Assembly: GCA_963970005.1 (NCBI GenBank)
Contig: CAXAMN010021695.1
Location: 2,285,204 to 2,349,203, forward strand
Direction of reading: 5' to 3'
Source of the DNA: Durusdinium trenchii
Lineage: Eukaryota; Sar; Dinophyceae; Suessiales; Symbiodiniaceae
Length of the DNA: 64,000 bases
The position numbers and the translations under genes were made by a program. This document shows positions 61,501-63,995 of the stretch, piece after piece (within the stretch, counting starts at the first letter, position 1; every line of letters begins with the position of its first letter). The notes under the pieces are model-generated. The model saw nothing but the letters and a program-made list of their open reading frames with translations. It made no database searches and was not told the DNA's origin.

Positions 61501-63995
61501 TCCTTCAGCACACTCGCCCGTGAAGCAACGCAGACTGATCAACTCCGCTGTTCACATGCCAAGTCAGCACCCCAAAAACCGACGGTCAACAAGGAACTAC
61601 ACTGCTTTTATGGTGCCCCCACTTGTCCTAGCAAGAATAACAAATTATTAAACATGTTATGTCAGTGTGTGCAACAACTTCTATCCAGCTAACAATCACA
61701 TTTGTGGGCCTAGGCCCCTGTGGTAAAGAAAGAAAGCATACCTTTGCATCGGTGTGCTTCGAACATGTGTGAACCACCATAAAAACACCACGCATCACAC
61801 CATGCCCTTCTCATCTTGGCGTCTTGAATCACCAGACCAACCTACACTTCTTATCAGTTATTCACTCTTGGACCACTATAGATCAGACCTTTGGACCCCA
61901 CCCTTTGCACGGACGCAGAAGACGACCGCCCAGCAGCTTCATCTTCTCCACGGCCGTGGGAATCGTCCAGTACGTCACGAGGCGCGCGAGATTAACCGCC
62001 GACATGATGGACCAAAGCGAGTACAACCCTGGCGGAACCGTGACGGGAAGACCAGCACAGCGGCGGGGAAAGAAGCAGCTGAGTCTACTCAGCTCGTTGG
62101 TCCACGCGGAGAGACCAAGGGGATGGACATGTGTCCTGGACTCCTGGACATGTGTCCTGGCAGGGATGGACTTGAGTTTATGTTACAAAGATGCTGAACA
62201 CGGGTTGGTGATGCATGCGGGATGATACATGCACCGTTGGTACCCACACATTGAAGATCAAAGTTCCCCCTGTGTGGCTGGCTTCACCAAACGTTTGGTG
62301 GCATGGAGCTGCAAGCATCGAAAGCTTCCAAAGCCATCCAAAGCCCCAGAGGCCGAAAGCCACCAGCTGAGCCAAAAGCGGGGCCAACAACAAATTACTA
62401 AAACAAAAAGACAACCAGCAAAAAATAGACTCCAAAGCCACAAAGAAAGCCATCAAAGCCAACAGTTGCCACAAGCCAAAGCCAAAAAGCCACCTCTCTT
62501 TGTAGGTATAGTTGCATTCCCAATGCATTCCGTTCTGTACAATTACCTGAGACTTGTCTGATGTTTCCATCAGGTGATGAGCCCATCATGTGGTGACTTT
62601 GTGTCTCGTGCGAGTGATAGGATGCTTGTAGTCGGGCCTTCATGTGAACTGGTTCTTTGGTGGATCGAGTGACTCAAAGACAGCCCTGGGCGTCCTCTTT
62701 TCATGGGAATTGATATGGCCCTTTTGAGATGTTGATAGGTGTTGAGGCGTTCTCAGTAAGCACCCAAAGTAAGCATCTTTGCAGTTGTTCTCAGTAAGAG
62801 ATACTCTTCGGATGATCCCACCCTGATCCTCCAGGCTCTAGTTAGTTCATTGTGATGCTTGACAGTGGAGGTCTCCACACTCGTGGATCCCCCACCCATG
62901 TGGTGCAAAGCCGGCTAATCGACACCAACAACTTGCATGGCCTGTAGTGATGGTGACTGGCACCAAAATCGCCACAAGGACCAGCGCAAGGATGATGTGG
63001 GCGACAAGAAGCTGAATCTCAGCACAGTTCCAAATCTTCTTGGCCTGCGCCCAATCATCCTTGGGAGTGCCAAGAAGATTCGCAGGGTGGATTCTACAGC
63101 ATCTTCAAAGATGGATTGAGACCATTGGGATCCCTGCACACTTGGCTTGGGACAAGGGCTACAGCTCCAAGCCGATTTTAAGCCTCTTGCAGCCTACGTG
63201 CGAGTACTTCGTACCCCCCAACATCTGCATTGAAGTATCTGACTTAGTAGAACCAAACCAAACCGGCTCCCCGGTCTGCCGTGCATCTTCGCTGACACCC
63301 ACGTTCTTCACCGCGTCGGGCAGTGGTGGCCAGCCGCAGGTGACCCAAGCGATGGGGCCCGTCACGGAGCTGCCCGGGCATGCGCACGGCATGGCGAAAA
63401 GGAGCGAAGGAGCGGGGCACGTCAGCGAGTCGCTTCTCGTCTTCTGGAGCCAAAGCCTTTGGCGCAGCGGGAAGAAGCGGGGAAATGAGCTGAGAGAAAC
63501 ATCCGTCAAGGTTCTTATGCATCTCCAGCAAGGGTGCTTCAGAAGGTTCTTCCAACACCTCCAGTGACTGCATTCTTCCGACATCTGCGCCACACACACC
63601 TGTGGCGCTCCGTGCCGCGCTCTGCGCGCCTCCGTTGCCCTTGACGCCGATCTTCAAATAGTTCGACTGCAAGACCTCTGCAATCTTGGCCATCGTCGAC
63701 CAAACTGTTTCAGGCTTCACAGAATCTGCTTCAGGTTTCACTGCAAGCCTAAAGCATACTACATAGAATTTAATCTGTTGAGTCATTGATATATTGCAAG
63801 TACCCCGAATCTAATTCTAGGGAGAGGACAAGAACCAGGGCTGCCAATCACTCTCTACTGGATTGTTCCAGGAGATGACCACGATCTCGCCAATCTTGGG
63901 ATTGGCCCAGAATCTGGGCTCAGATGGATTCTTGATGAACCAAACCAAAGGCCGGCAGTGGCTGGAACGGCCGCGCGGTTGAGTGGTGAGCGATC
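13359..63995 (-). CDS. Gene D: giant multi-exon gene, 5' end outside window
   Basis: Minus-strand coding blocks of 60-500 nt recur from 63.99 kb to a terminal exon with a TGA at 13359-13361. Where boundaries were solved, acceptors are mostly AG|G, donors GT or GC, and phases close. Six exon types occur twice in the same order (see findings). One exon (62942-63102) has a likely membrane helix; many others look extracellular, with Cys-rich, aromatic and Asn-X-Thr-containing segments. This suggests a very large secreted or membrane-anchored modular protein, but I cannot name the domains. Some segments resemble beta-sandwich carbohydrate-binding modules (for example DGWFLLDFDDPQ), which is speculation. 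The plus strand shows no comparable run of exons. Several same-strand genes in a row would look similar, so one gene is inference. Confidence 0.6.
14263..14592 (-). CDS. Gene D penultimate exon
   Basis: One frame from about 14592 with KNACLWAFVEHFMKKAAESG, HDDVLFGVGMMAFGQEKMAS and LRAFGLGDETTLLQGFRCA. Donor GCC|GTGTAG in phase 0. A 39-nt GTTGGC...CTGCAG segment (14382-14420) is in frame and could be an optional intron or simply coding. Confidence 0.8.
14723..14859 (-). CDS. Gene D exon
   Basis: Reads ALNPFDPEALGNPSRRGAAI and EEHSSSVTECIKRHLGSAGE, with donor GAG|GTAGGG at 14723. GC-rich and clearly more protein-like in this frame than in the two others. The exact acceptor is one of two adjacent AGs. 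Confidence 0.75.
14900..16190 (-). other. Gene D intron sequence without recognised exon
   Basis: No block here reaches the composition of the neighbouring exons. Holds a TATATA tract (14886-14913) and otherwise unique sequence. Confidence 0.4.
16227..16430 (-). CDS. Gene D exon
   Basis: Reads GLWDMVRNLVWLKNLESAML and GRTFHSLMDDMAEGY, with donor TATG|GTGGCT. Start is approximate. Confidence 0.68.
16480..16680 (-). CDS. Gene D coding block, probably two exons in different frames
   Basis: Upstream part reads RGFVEKAVWFCRDYDYLMRT; downstream part, one frame over, reads TDEDLEDWEFIKDLGSEGNG and ELVSRQATR with donor AGG|GTGGGA. A short intron or a frame error must separate them. I could not place it. 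Confidence 0.55.
17251..17396 (-). CDS. Gene D exon with GC donor
   Basis: Acceptor CTCTTTGCAG|GTTGGG, reads SNRPEDQTTCNAALRNLHEF and RLQQTLRAEEMRDNLCSDPC, and ends AG|GCACTG. No GT donor is available before the stop, so a GC-AG intron is implied. Confidence 0.75.
18011..18200 (-). CDS. Gene D exon
   Basis: Reads TTELETKLEKARETVSLVSC and GWMRQCANALDSSQVLAAGA, with donor CTT|GTATGA at 18011. The acceptor is approximate. Confidence 0.7.
18690..18815 (-). CDS. Gene D exon
   Basis: Reads GPSVDLGPNPPSGTAAAGPR and EATVIQCQEQ with donor CAG|GTCTCC. A second frame is also open, so the frame is moderately sure. Confidence 0.5.
19182..19345 (-). CDS. Gene D exon
   Basis: Reads LWEIFVLIVRNPPKEGLSHG and NCNELAPVINDQGLRLLIST, with donor ATC|GTTTCA. 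Boundaries are approximate at the 5' end. Confidence 0.7.
20190..20415 (-). CDS. Gene D exon pair joined across an 81-nt inverted-repeat intron
   Basis: Upstream exon ends DPTVKVRLVLKT plus AG. The intron 20303-20383 starts GTCTCCCAA and ends TTGGGAG. The downstream exon starts A and completes AGA, then reads PHDLLIPWKRPEDSLSSVLS and YIPLDMVRG. Splicing keeps the phase. The 3' limit is approximate. Confidence 0.65.
20730..20942 (-). CDS. Gene D cysteine-rich exon
   Basis: Acceptor CCCTTCAG|ACT, 71 codons in phase 0, donor GAG|GTACAG. Starts with DPCPPCGNATTVRLTGCTHQ followed by PPCNCRYC, a CxxC...C...C.C..C pattern of the metal-binding or disulfide type, then PEMMRTLVHVGSWLLE. Confidence 0.75.
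21495..21690 (-). CDS. Gene D exon
   Basis: Reads KMWPLPSGTKYYGPGEVLSG and KVTGFYDGAGGFYARGSP, Gly/Tyr-rich and beta-like. Boundaries are approximate. Confidence 0.65.
22450..22531 (-). CDS. Gene D exon with GC donor
   Basis: Acceptor ATCACGCAG|GG, reads YVMYVHPHEAQPFGVSGHYR and VFFVPDG, ends GACGG|GCCCTG. The frame meets a stop if read on, so a GC donor is implied. Confidence 0.65.
23459..23611 (-). CDS. Gene D exon
   Basis: Acceptor GGGACAG|GA, 153 nt, donor ATAG|GTTCTG. Reads YCLHNSVPSGVLYNLLDILV and HRIRDVQEFAQVFFVVSDNA. Strong protein-like composition in one frame only. Confidence 0.75.
   Translation of the reverse strand, partial: EFTAFTTPSLLGFCTTSLTFLCCGKIECSTASETFKNLLRSSLLFRTTHQ
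23815..23885 (-). CDS. Gene D exon
   Basis: After AACATAG|G the frame reads EVDVPEKNTTSNARPMQPVF with donor GCTG|GTCTCA. Two other frames are partly open. Confidence 0.5.
24030..24055. repeat. 26-bp perfect AT-rich palindrome
   Basis: A perfect palindrome centred on AGATCT with arms TATACTATAT. It lies in an intron of gene D. Confidence 0.95.
24590..24812 (-). CDS. Gene D exon
   Basis: Acceptor CCCCTCAG|G, 223 nt, donor TGG|GTTTAA in phase 0. Reads GVISTRRGTFWASKESGFLT, AVYEHCEITSSESERTNEVG and ELQIWMMVLGGVNEW. One of the surest exons in gene D. Confidence 0.85.
24981..25158 (-). CDS. Gene D exon
   Basis: Reads MKNSVPQWLGHWESKQCSIG and GPADQLRFIYTQGRNCHPS, with donor TCAG|GTAGAG beside a (CT)n tract. 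Confidence 0.78.
25395..25560 (-). CDS. Gene D exon, approximate
   Basis: Reads CDQSLVVGSCRMPLQQINSL followed by RGLVRAWLVILSLFACHA, a short hydrophobic stretch. Boundaries were not resolved. Confidence 0.5.
25860..26110 (-). CDS. Gene D coding block, two frames
   Basis: Upstream part reads SEDIGADELGGIDWEPQYDS; downstream part, in another frame, reads FSGPIHFFFGFGAQVYGIGF. A short intron probably separates them. Confidence 0.55.
26178..26235. repeat. CTACTAGGAGC dispersed repeat, short copy
   Basis: Contains CTACTAGGAGCAATGTTCGC and related short words found in longer arrays at 49.9 and 60.05 kb. Confidence 0.7.
27310..27510 (-). CDS. Gene D exon
   Basis: Reads GGVGFQDGWFLLDFDDPQ before donor CAG|GTGTTT in phase 0. 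The 5' half is less certain because a second frame (PDQYWSQTGGVPQFNGSVGA) also looks coding; two exons are possible. Confidence 0.65.
28246..28364 (-). CDS. Gene D exon with GC donor
   Basis: Acceptor AACGAG|A, which completes the AA left by the exon at 28633. Reads SETPTAPPDEVRTVCGAYRT and VLESTDGIVAYQSLRCGWLG, ends CTTG|GCGGCT. Confidence 0.75.
28633..28775 (-). CDS. Gene D exon
   Basis: Acceptor ACTCGAG|GGG in phase 0, donor CCGAA|GTGAAG in phase 2. Reads CLIERPKQEGLGWLNWGIYV and GDLRNEAAKDDSWHP. Phases agree with both neighbours. Confidence 0.82.
29006..29084 (-). CDS. Gene D exon
   Basis: Reads TDRKGHKRMILFLLAGRNGE and ends GTAAAC|GTGAGT in phase 0, matching the next exon start at 28775. 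The acceptor GCTCTCAG|T is the best of several. Confidence 0.62.
29361..29466 (-). CDS. Gene D exon, frame uncertain
   Basis: After AAACCAG the phase-0 frame reads AKDDNCEERDCPMDIPTMAL and TRDEAQQQ with donor ACTG|GTGATT. The frame implied by the exon at 29653 is a different, also open one, so an unseen exon or another acceptor is needed. Confidence 0.5.
29653..29732 (-). CDS. Gene D exon
   Basis: Acceptor ATGAAG|GTGGGA in phase 0, reads VGPTKHHSGNSRSVRNPLEC and DWRCRE, ends AAAG|GTGACA. Confidence 0.6.
30515..30689 (-). CDS. Gene D exon
   Basis: Acceptor CTGGAAG|A, 175 nt, donor GCA|GTACTG in phase 0. Reads RSFPRLVTVRADVDLNFAGA, PLQAVHLERDIRTLGVLKSF and LGRFKMESIA. Only one frame is open over the whole exon. 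Confidence 0.8.
30885..31025. repeat. (CAACAA)n / AAC-rich simple repeat
   Basis: Long AAC/ATC triplet tract in an intron of gene D, giving a spurious Asn-rich ORF on the plus strand. Confidence 0.9.
31047..31170 (-). CDS. Gene D exon
   Basis: Acceptor CTTGAAG|C completes TGC with the exon at 31464. Reads LGETAPQSPPTGRRRTRPVE and DSKFCEVARGPGRTSAVID. The donor is GAT|GTAGGA (31047) or GCG|GTGATT (31056), both phase 0. The other two frames are also open in this GC-rich stretch; phase decides. Confidence 0.62.
31226..31360. repeat. 58-bp tandem repeat of the CTACTAGG family
   Basis: Two full 58-bp copies beginning AGCTACTAGGAACAAGTGCC plus a partial third. Inside an intron of gene D. Confidence 0.92.
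31464..31561 (-). CDS. Gene D exon, phase-solved chain 5
   Basis: Acceptor CTCTTCGCTCAG|GGC after a long pyrimidine tract, 98 nt, donor GGGTG|GTCCAC. Reads GLAGSMQELYAIGETHMLSE and CQSEAFIG. Phase 0 start matches the exon at 31731. Confidence 0.83.
31731..31797 (-). CDS. Gene D exon, phase-solved chain 4
   Basis: 67 nt. The first base A completes the CT left by the exon at 31998; reads SLEVPVTLIFRVFSFRIFDS and ends ACGATG|GTTCAA in phase 0. Confidence 0.75.
31998..32155 (-). CDS. Gene D exon, phase-solved chain 3
   Basis: Acceptor GATACAG|GGC, phase 0, donor AACT|GTGTGA. Reads FACSMVSNKVSAAGTECVGT and ITPPVHCPSRHEELCE region, with cysteines. The intron before it is 39 nt. A plus-strand frame is also open here but has no splice support. 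Confidence 0.75.
32195..32394 (-). CDS. Gene D exon, phase-solved chain 2
   Basis: Acceptor GCCCAAG|GC, 200 nt, donor GAG|GTAAGC. Reads STYVDHPAFVGKSWRGCDVL, FEADGDVLHVNGRTLALTIS and DWFYACTLPVAVAAVIE. One of the clearest exons of gene D. Confidence 0.88.
32511..32610 (-). CDS. Gene D exon, phase-solved chain 1b
   Basis: 100 nt after CCTAAAG; phase 0 start, ends GGGAA|GTCTGG leaving A, which makes AGC with the next exon. Reads YRFFGFTGCRNLLAKEQIHL and HRKLELFCRPALG. A second frame is open, but only this one closes the phases on both sides. Confidence 0.68.
32655..32821 (-). CDS. Gene D exon, phase-solved chain 1a
   Basis: Acceptor GAAGTGCAG|CG, 167 nt, donor CAT|GTATGT. Reads VFLIWPSSLVGMYVISRLRQ, DGSLSWEPFSRRPDFECSAK and QVGMGIGIH. 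The following intron is 44 nt. Confidence 0.82.
33135..33365 (-). CDS. Gene D coding block, probably two exons
   Basis: Upstream part reads TSEEVKELQLAYFANVAKQL; downstream part in another frame reads ISVEHPDTMVLVYIPLPHIE. Both look coding, so a short intron likely separates them. Confidence 0.55.
33575..33790 (-). CDS. Gene D exon
   Basis: Two long frames overlap here. The one I prefer reads NATQTDLPTVELPILRESML and PSAEWLAPALHYRQRCWAG. Boundaries were not resolved. Confidence 0.55.
33990..34216 (-). CDS. Gene D exon
   Basis: Acceptor TTGTGTAG|CG, 227 nt, donor AGG|GTAGGT in phase 0. Reads WARDNHKLLWRAQNVFQLLL, GSRAAAKTCMQRYPSDVRAG and SHGQMVASQAGIGNV. A sure exon. Confidence 0.87.
34545..34710 (-). 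CDS. Gene D exon, frame uncertain
   Basis: GC-rich block open in three frames. The best reads IGQISTIRYICGINTCATSG and IGRESERRLVPRVRQ. Confidence 0.5.
34860..34960 (-). CDS. Gene D exon
   Basis: Reads LFRLKEEDPEQAQYSERCSR and SSITSSRPFNT, with an AG|GAGGAA acceptor option in phase 0. Confidence 0.55.
35570..35800 (-). CDS. Gene D exon
   Basis: Reads TKPRKAWVFGPLLPACSGST, GQVAVRTGVDTGGRSAKPWF and HRIEMISSVLEMARIAP in one frame. Boundaries were not resolved. Confidence 0.62.
35971..36211 (-). CDS. Gene D exon
   Basis: Acceptor CTTTTTGTCTGCAG|G, 241 nt, donor AGA|GTGCAA in phase 0. Reads EMPSIHSIKRLRKSANRHRG, DFVGVSQISLVGILRDDPSM and CELAKTCFDVIEKAHSACRA. A sure exon. Confidence 0.88.
36937..37005 (-). 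CDS. Gene D exon
   Basis: After ATGCCAG reads RCEPLEVLSCFLADGTCELA with a GTATGG donor. Downstream, 36800-36870 in the same frame (FDLFWGQITSLVACENFKQN) may be a further exon. Confidence 0.6.
37436..37925 (-). CDS. Gene D large exon or open block
   Basis: An unbroken frame of about 160 codons. Reads GWTAHDDFPNPYWNGLAGIW, GLADASCEIAFECKSTWRCL, then NLDQLTSAAADLQPTGGGDG and VLVRKLKRIETGTFRDDPLN. A plus-strand frame over 37241-37648 is a shadow of it. Confidence 0.72.
38495..38655 (-). CDS. Gene D exon, module type 6, copy 2
   Basis: Reads PSYVVPKPVAIHIAPWQAAT and SGTSDSDMDGAYAIYVAQ. The SDMDGAYAIYV end matches SRDDGAYGIYV at 48.73 kb. Confidence 0.78.
39000..39670. repeat. 22-bp minisatellite with a 10-base gap
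   Basis: About 30 copies of a 22-bp unit like ACACCATCACAACATGACCG-GG, with length variants. It includes Ns at 39086-39095. No spacer-repeat regularity of a CRISPR. Confidence 0.93.
39800..39940 (-). CDS. Gene D exon, module type 5, copy 2
   Basis: Reads FFFSPNSESHALILRHFGRW and KDVEVRCCFAHASDGAELRK with donor AAG|GTTGGT. Matches the 49.5-kb exon. Confidence 0.7.
40275..40470 (-). CDS. Gene D exon
   Basis: Reads IRFDPQEIRLPGTKHHLCSG and GKFHAAPASDLDTESRLVHV. It weakly resembles the 50.4-kb exon (GHFLGTSFQPRTNGQILRVH), as expected from the module duplication. Confidence 0.55.
41250..41480 (-). CDS. Gene D exon, module type 4, copy 2
   Basis: Reads RSRQLGQVWLGTSDDWIGTT and AHKVKGAARRGKSSRG. 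QVWLGTSDDWIGTTD matches QVWFGTSDDWIGSTD at 51.27 kb. Confidence 0.75.
41855..42165 (-). CDS. Gene D exon, module type 3, copy 2
   Basis: One frame of about 100 codons: AMSFGAFFSVKAALSMLDES, SFKKDGMVFAANFTFTALRD and ARAFLGGFLKALGVASYPHN. The ANFTFTAL core recurs at 52.7 kb. The acceptor is near 42165; the donor is GGATAC|GTTAGG or earlier. Confidence 0.82.
42205..42298. repeat. GATGGCCTCCAACCTAATAGC dispersed repeat, four copies
   Basis: Four 21-24 bp copies of the ATAGCAATGGCCTCCAACCT type directly upstream of the FTFTAL exon. Related copies lie at 18.84, 28.42, 38.02, 40.70, 57.15 and 60.66 kb. Confidence 0.88.
43510..43790 (-). CDS. Gene D coding block
   Basis: Reads DAVKWWDRSYAMATSQLRPM and GRDSGGVASTVYKWQFPSPS; upstream, another frame reads RITRPHEHERIALRSRIRGQ. 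Probably two exons. Confidence 0.6.
44060..44285 (-). CDS. Gene D exon
   Basis: Reads RSQFLQMSRARTVQVDGVKV, NFESGLTDFSRFLGRTWGTG and a basic Lys/Arg-rich end. Boundaries are approximate. Confidence 0.65.
44625..44800 (-). CDS. Gene D exon, module type 2, copy 2
   Basis: Reads FGDAARGLGQPFYASSGTGA, then TETWTKLTSGRKPLHCTVKV. QPFY...TWTKLT...TVK matches the 57.05-kb exon. Confidence 0.75.
44925..45010 (-). CDS. Gene D exon, module type 1, copy 2
   Basis: Reads PIEVLQSDYLKFALMSHGGA. Matches EVLQSNYLKIG...NGGA at 63.66 kb. Confidence 0.65.
47577..47715 (-). CDS. Gene D exon
   Basis: Reads VVTWGSMWSSAGGYFQLLLF and HPHLLPRLRSCPDPDMKR, with a consensus donor CAT|GTGAGT at 47577. A further block 47716-47860 in another frame (EMPPTVTCFGDNPCVSRGTT) is probably the next exon upstream. 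Confidence 0.72.
48680..48800 (-). CDS. Gene D exon, module type 6, copy 1
   Basis: Reads RFGSQEQTHSELASSRDDGA then YGIYVPRQEDGGEGE. See the 38.5-kb copy. Confidence 0.75.
49360..49560 (-). CDS. Gene D exon, module type 5, copy 1
   Basis: Reads AETLFVFTTHPSSQALIRSQ then YGRWALIRAAGTWSGGAVKE. Homologous to the 39.85-kb exon. Confidence 0.72.
49885..50065. repeat. CTACTAGGAGC dispersed repeat array
   Basis: Irregular short units of the type GGACGCTACTAGGAGC and GGCATCGCTACTAGGAGC. It abuts the donor of the exon at 50086. Confidence 0.9.
50086..50259 (-). CDS. Gene D exon
   Basis: Acceptor TTGCTAG|AT, 174 nt, donor GTGG|GTAAGA. Reads QYVFIPQWQSGSNWYVAGDL, DSNTCSGTFLPLFVSEVPGR and FELGSWRSRVIV. 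A sure exon. Confidence 0.85.
50365..50530 (-). CDS. Gene D exon
   Basis: Reads GETWWKHVESSLDRGFTVSV, APGHFLGTSFQPRTNGQILR and HSGPWIRDDEKA before GCC|GTTTGA. One frame over the full length. Confidence 0.82.
50690..50880 (-). CDS. Gene D exon
   Basis: Reads GPDQFGLVDPGRNNTQSCIT, DIRSIQYKFGTDTFMNAVVE and QRCKSDERNPSLISNW. A probable separate upstream exon (HPSVGDRSRLVHDRVKFGR) lies at 50885-50960. Confidence 0.78.
51195..51310 (-). CDS. Gene D exon, module type 4, copy 1
   Basis: After TTGATCACCAG reads SVFAVKQVWFGTSDDWIGST then DQPAKEQGAGRI. Copy 2 is at 41.4 kb. Confidence 0.75.
51431..51557 (-). CDS. Gene D exon
   Basis: Acceptor GGATTAG|G, 127 nt, donor CAA|GTGAGT in phase 0. Reads FGSLLPSLRGWAPDGSKAGV and RFREAESKARVWVKHQIERQ. 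Confidence 0.82.
52008..52430. repeat. (TAC/CAC)n trinucleotide tract, about 420 bp
   Basis: Nearly pure CTA/CGA/CCA triplets, giving Tyr/His-rich or Val/Ser-rich spurious ORFs on both strands. Intronic in gene D. Confidence 0.96.
52640..52785 (-). CDS. Gene D exon, module type 3, copy 1
   Basis: Reads SSSAALEVRRRGTYRFRRDG then LVLEANFTFTALNPLSK, with donor AAG|GTGGAG. The frame stays open further, so the donor is the likely but not the only end. Confidence 0.75.
52840..53022 (-). CDS. Gene D exon
   Basis: After GGCAAAAG reads GDPKFVCLGRVGHFAVNALA, VDPWVWVEKKSDTDTLDNPK and WVKAASRFCS; donor near TGCA|GTGGGA. Confidence 0.8.
54105..54191. repeat. CCGACCTCTA decamer repeat at the edge of the gap
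   Basis: Tandem CCGACCTCTA and CCGTTCCCA-like units run into the Ns at 54192. Confidence 0.88.
54192..54644. other. Assembly gap of 453 Ns
   Basis: Unknown bases inside the inverted repeat. Reads through it are not meaningful. Confidence 1.
54895..55040 (-). CDS. Gene D exon
   Basis: Acceptor CATCCAAG|GTTCGG, reads SASVRFRDASFCRVREELTS then MGIPQVGGGNDPKVGGTPAK. Clearly GC-rich against AT-rich flanks. Confidence 0.75.
55555..55755 (-). CDS. Gene D exon
   Basis: Reads PFAQIDGVIADMGRLSDGRS and EEATVAIPWSPHFTWTQRGG. A second frame is open in part. Confidence 0.65.
56380..56790. repeat. CTGGTGCTGGGTGCCG higher-order minisatellite
   Basis: Short GGTGCTGGTGCC units are arranged in about five larger units, each with GAGCTGGCTGTGCACGTGGT and a GAGACAGGTTG motif. 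This gives Ala/Pro/Gln or Cys/Trp/Gly-rich spurious ORFs. Confidence 0.93.
56990..57132 (-). CDS. Gene D exon, module type 2, copy 1
   Basis: Acceptor CTCTCCCAACTGCCAG|CC, reads FGSSPKSAGLAQPFYQSELT then GWTKLTYDEMPLKSTVKATV. The donor is GAGCGG|GTCAAG or further on. Confidence 0.78.
57885..58060 (-). CDS. Gene D exon
   Basis: Reads FHVGVPNLEGGGAQNVHMYQ and GLETIPSVTGRSNGSAHVAL. Boundaries are approximate. Confidence 0.7.
58085..58297 (-). CDS. Gene D exon or exon pair
   Basis: Open frame reading MVLDGQTLVYERAVVPPARR, then QQIAERQSFRRLTGLAEERP. The N-terminal part is the more convincing one. Confidence 0.58.
59206..59314 (-). CDS. Gene D exon
   Basis: Acceptor CAACTGCAG|AAG, 109 nt, donor TTTG|GTCTAC. 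Reads QQDDRNAALKRLSKDQSRVA and FRSTRMLAISF. Confidence 0.75.
60047..60105. repeat. CTACTAGGAGC dispersed repeat, inverted copy
   Basis: GCTCCTAGTAGCGTCCTTGT and related words, the reverse complement of the 49.9-kb array. Confidence 0.85.
60655..60755. repeat. GATGGCCTCCACCCTAGTAGC dispersed repeat
   Basis: Four to five copies of TAGCGATGGCCTCCACCCTAG-type units, the same family as at 42.2 kb. Confidence 0.85.
60850..60960 (-). CDS. Gene D exon
   Basis: Reads MCPESVRCTATFSQNVLHGD then TKRASVPFGVSWVLS, with donor TGG|GTCTTA. The acceptor is unclear. Confidence 0.7.
61424..61502 (-). CDS. Gene D exon
   Basis: Acceptor GCTGAAG|G, 79 nt, reads ESAAPVAPVARNQIFAKKNI and DVKW, with donor TGG|GTCCAG. 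Confidence 0.7.
61902..62028 (-). CDS. Gene D exon
   Basis: Acceptor CGGTTCCGCCAG|GG, reads LYSLWSIMSAVNLARLVTYW then TIPTAVEKMKLLGGRLLRPC, with donor AAAGG|GTGGGG. Hydrophobic first half. A plus-strand frame overlaps but lacks splice signals. Confidence 0.65.
62942..63102 (-). CDS. Gene D exon with probable transmembrane helix
   Basis: Acceptor TTTGAAG|A, reads HPANLLGTPKDDWAQAKKIW then IQLLVAHIILALVLVAILVP. The second segment is a 20-residue uninterrupted hydrophobic helix preceded by charged residues, typical of a membrane span. The end is ACAG|GCCATG (GC) or GCAA|GTTGTT. Confidence 0.7.
63205..63575 (-). CDS. Gene D coding block, at least two exons
   Basis: Upstream part (63370-63575) reads SLEVLEEPSEAPLLEMHKNL and EDEKRLADVPRSFAPF; downstream part (63210-63345), another frame, reads VTCGWPPLPDAVKNVGVSED and PVWFGSTKSDTSMQML. 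The junction was not placed. Confidence 0.6.
63600..63740 (-). CDS. Gene D exon, module type 1, copy 1
   Basis: Acceptor GGCTTGCAG|TG, 141 nt, donor CACAG|GTGTGT. Reads EADSVKPETVWSTMAKIAEV then LQSNYLKIGVKGNGGAQSA. Confidence 0.75.
63859..63995 (-). CDS. Gene D most upstream exon in the window
   Basis: Reads RPLVWFIKNPSEPRFWANPK then IGEIVVISWNNP, with donor CCA|GTAGAG. The 5' end is near or beyond the window edge. Confidence 0.72.

Noticed and set aside
62178-62570. 130-aa minus-strand ORF with a long hydrophobic stretch
   Set aside because: The run comes from low-complexity GGCTTTGG-type T/G-rich sequence, two frames are equally hydrophobic, and I could not place splice sites. Left as intron.
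62940-63240. Plus-strand frame with HLAWDKGYSSKPILSLLQP resembling a transposase fragment
   Set aside because: The minus-strand exons here have splice signals and a membrane helix; the plus frame is interrupted by a stop at 63117-63119 and has no further support.
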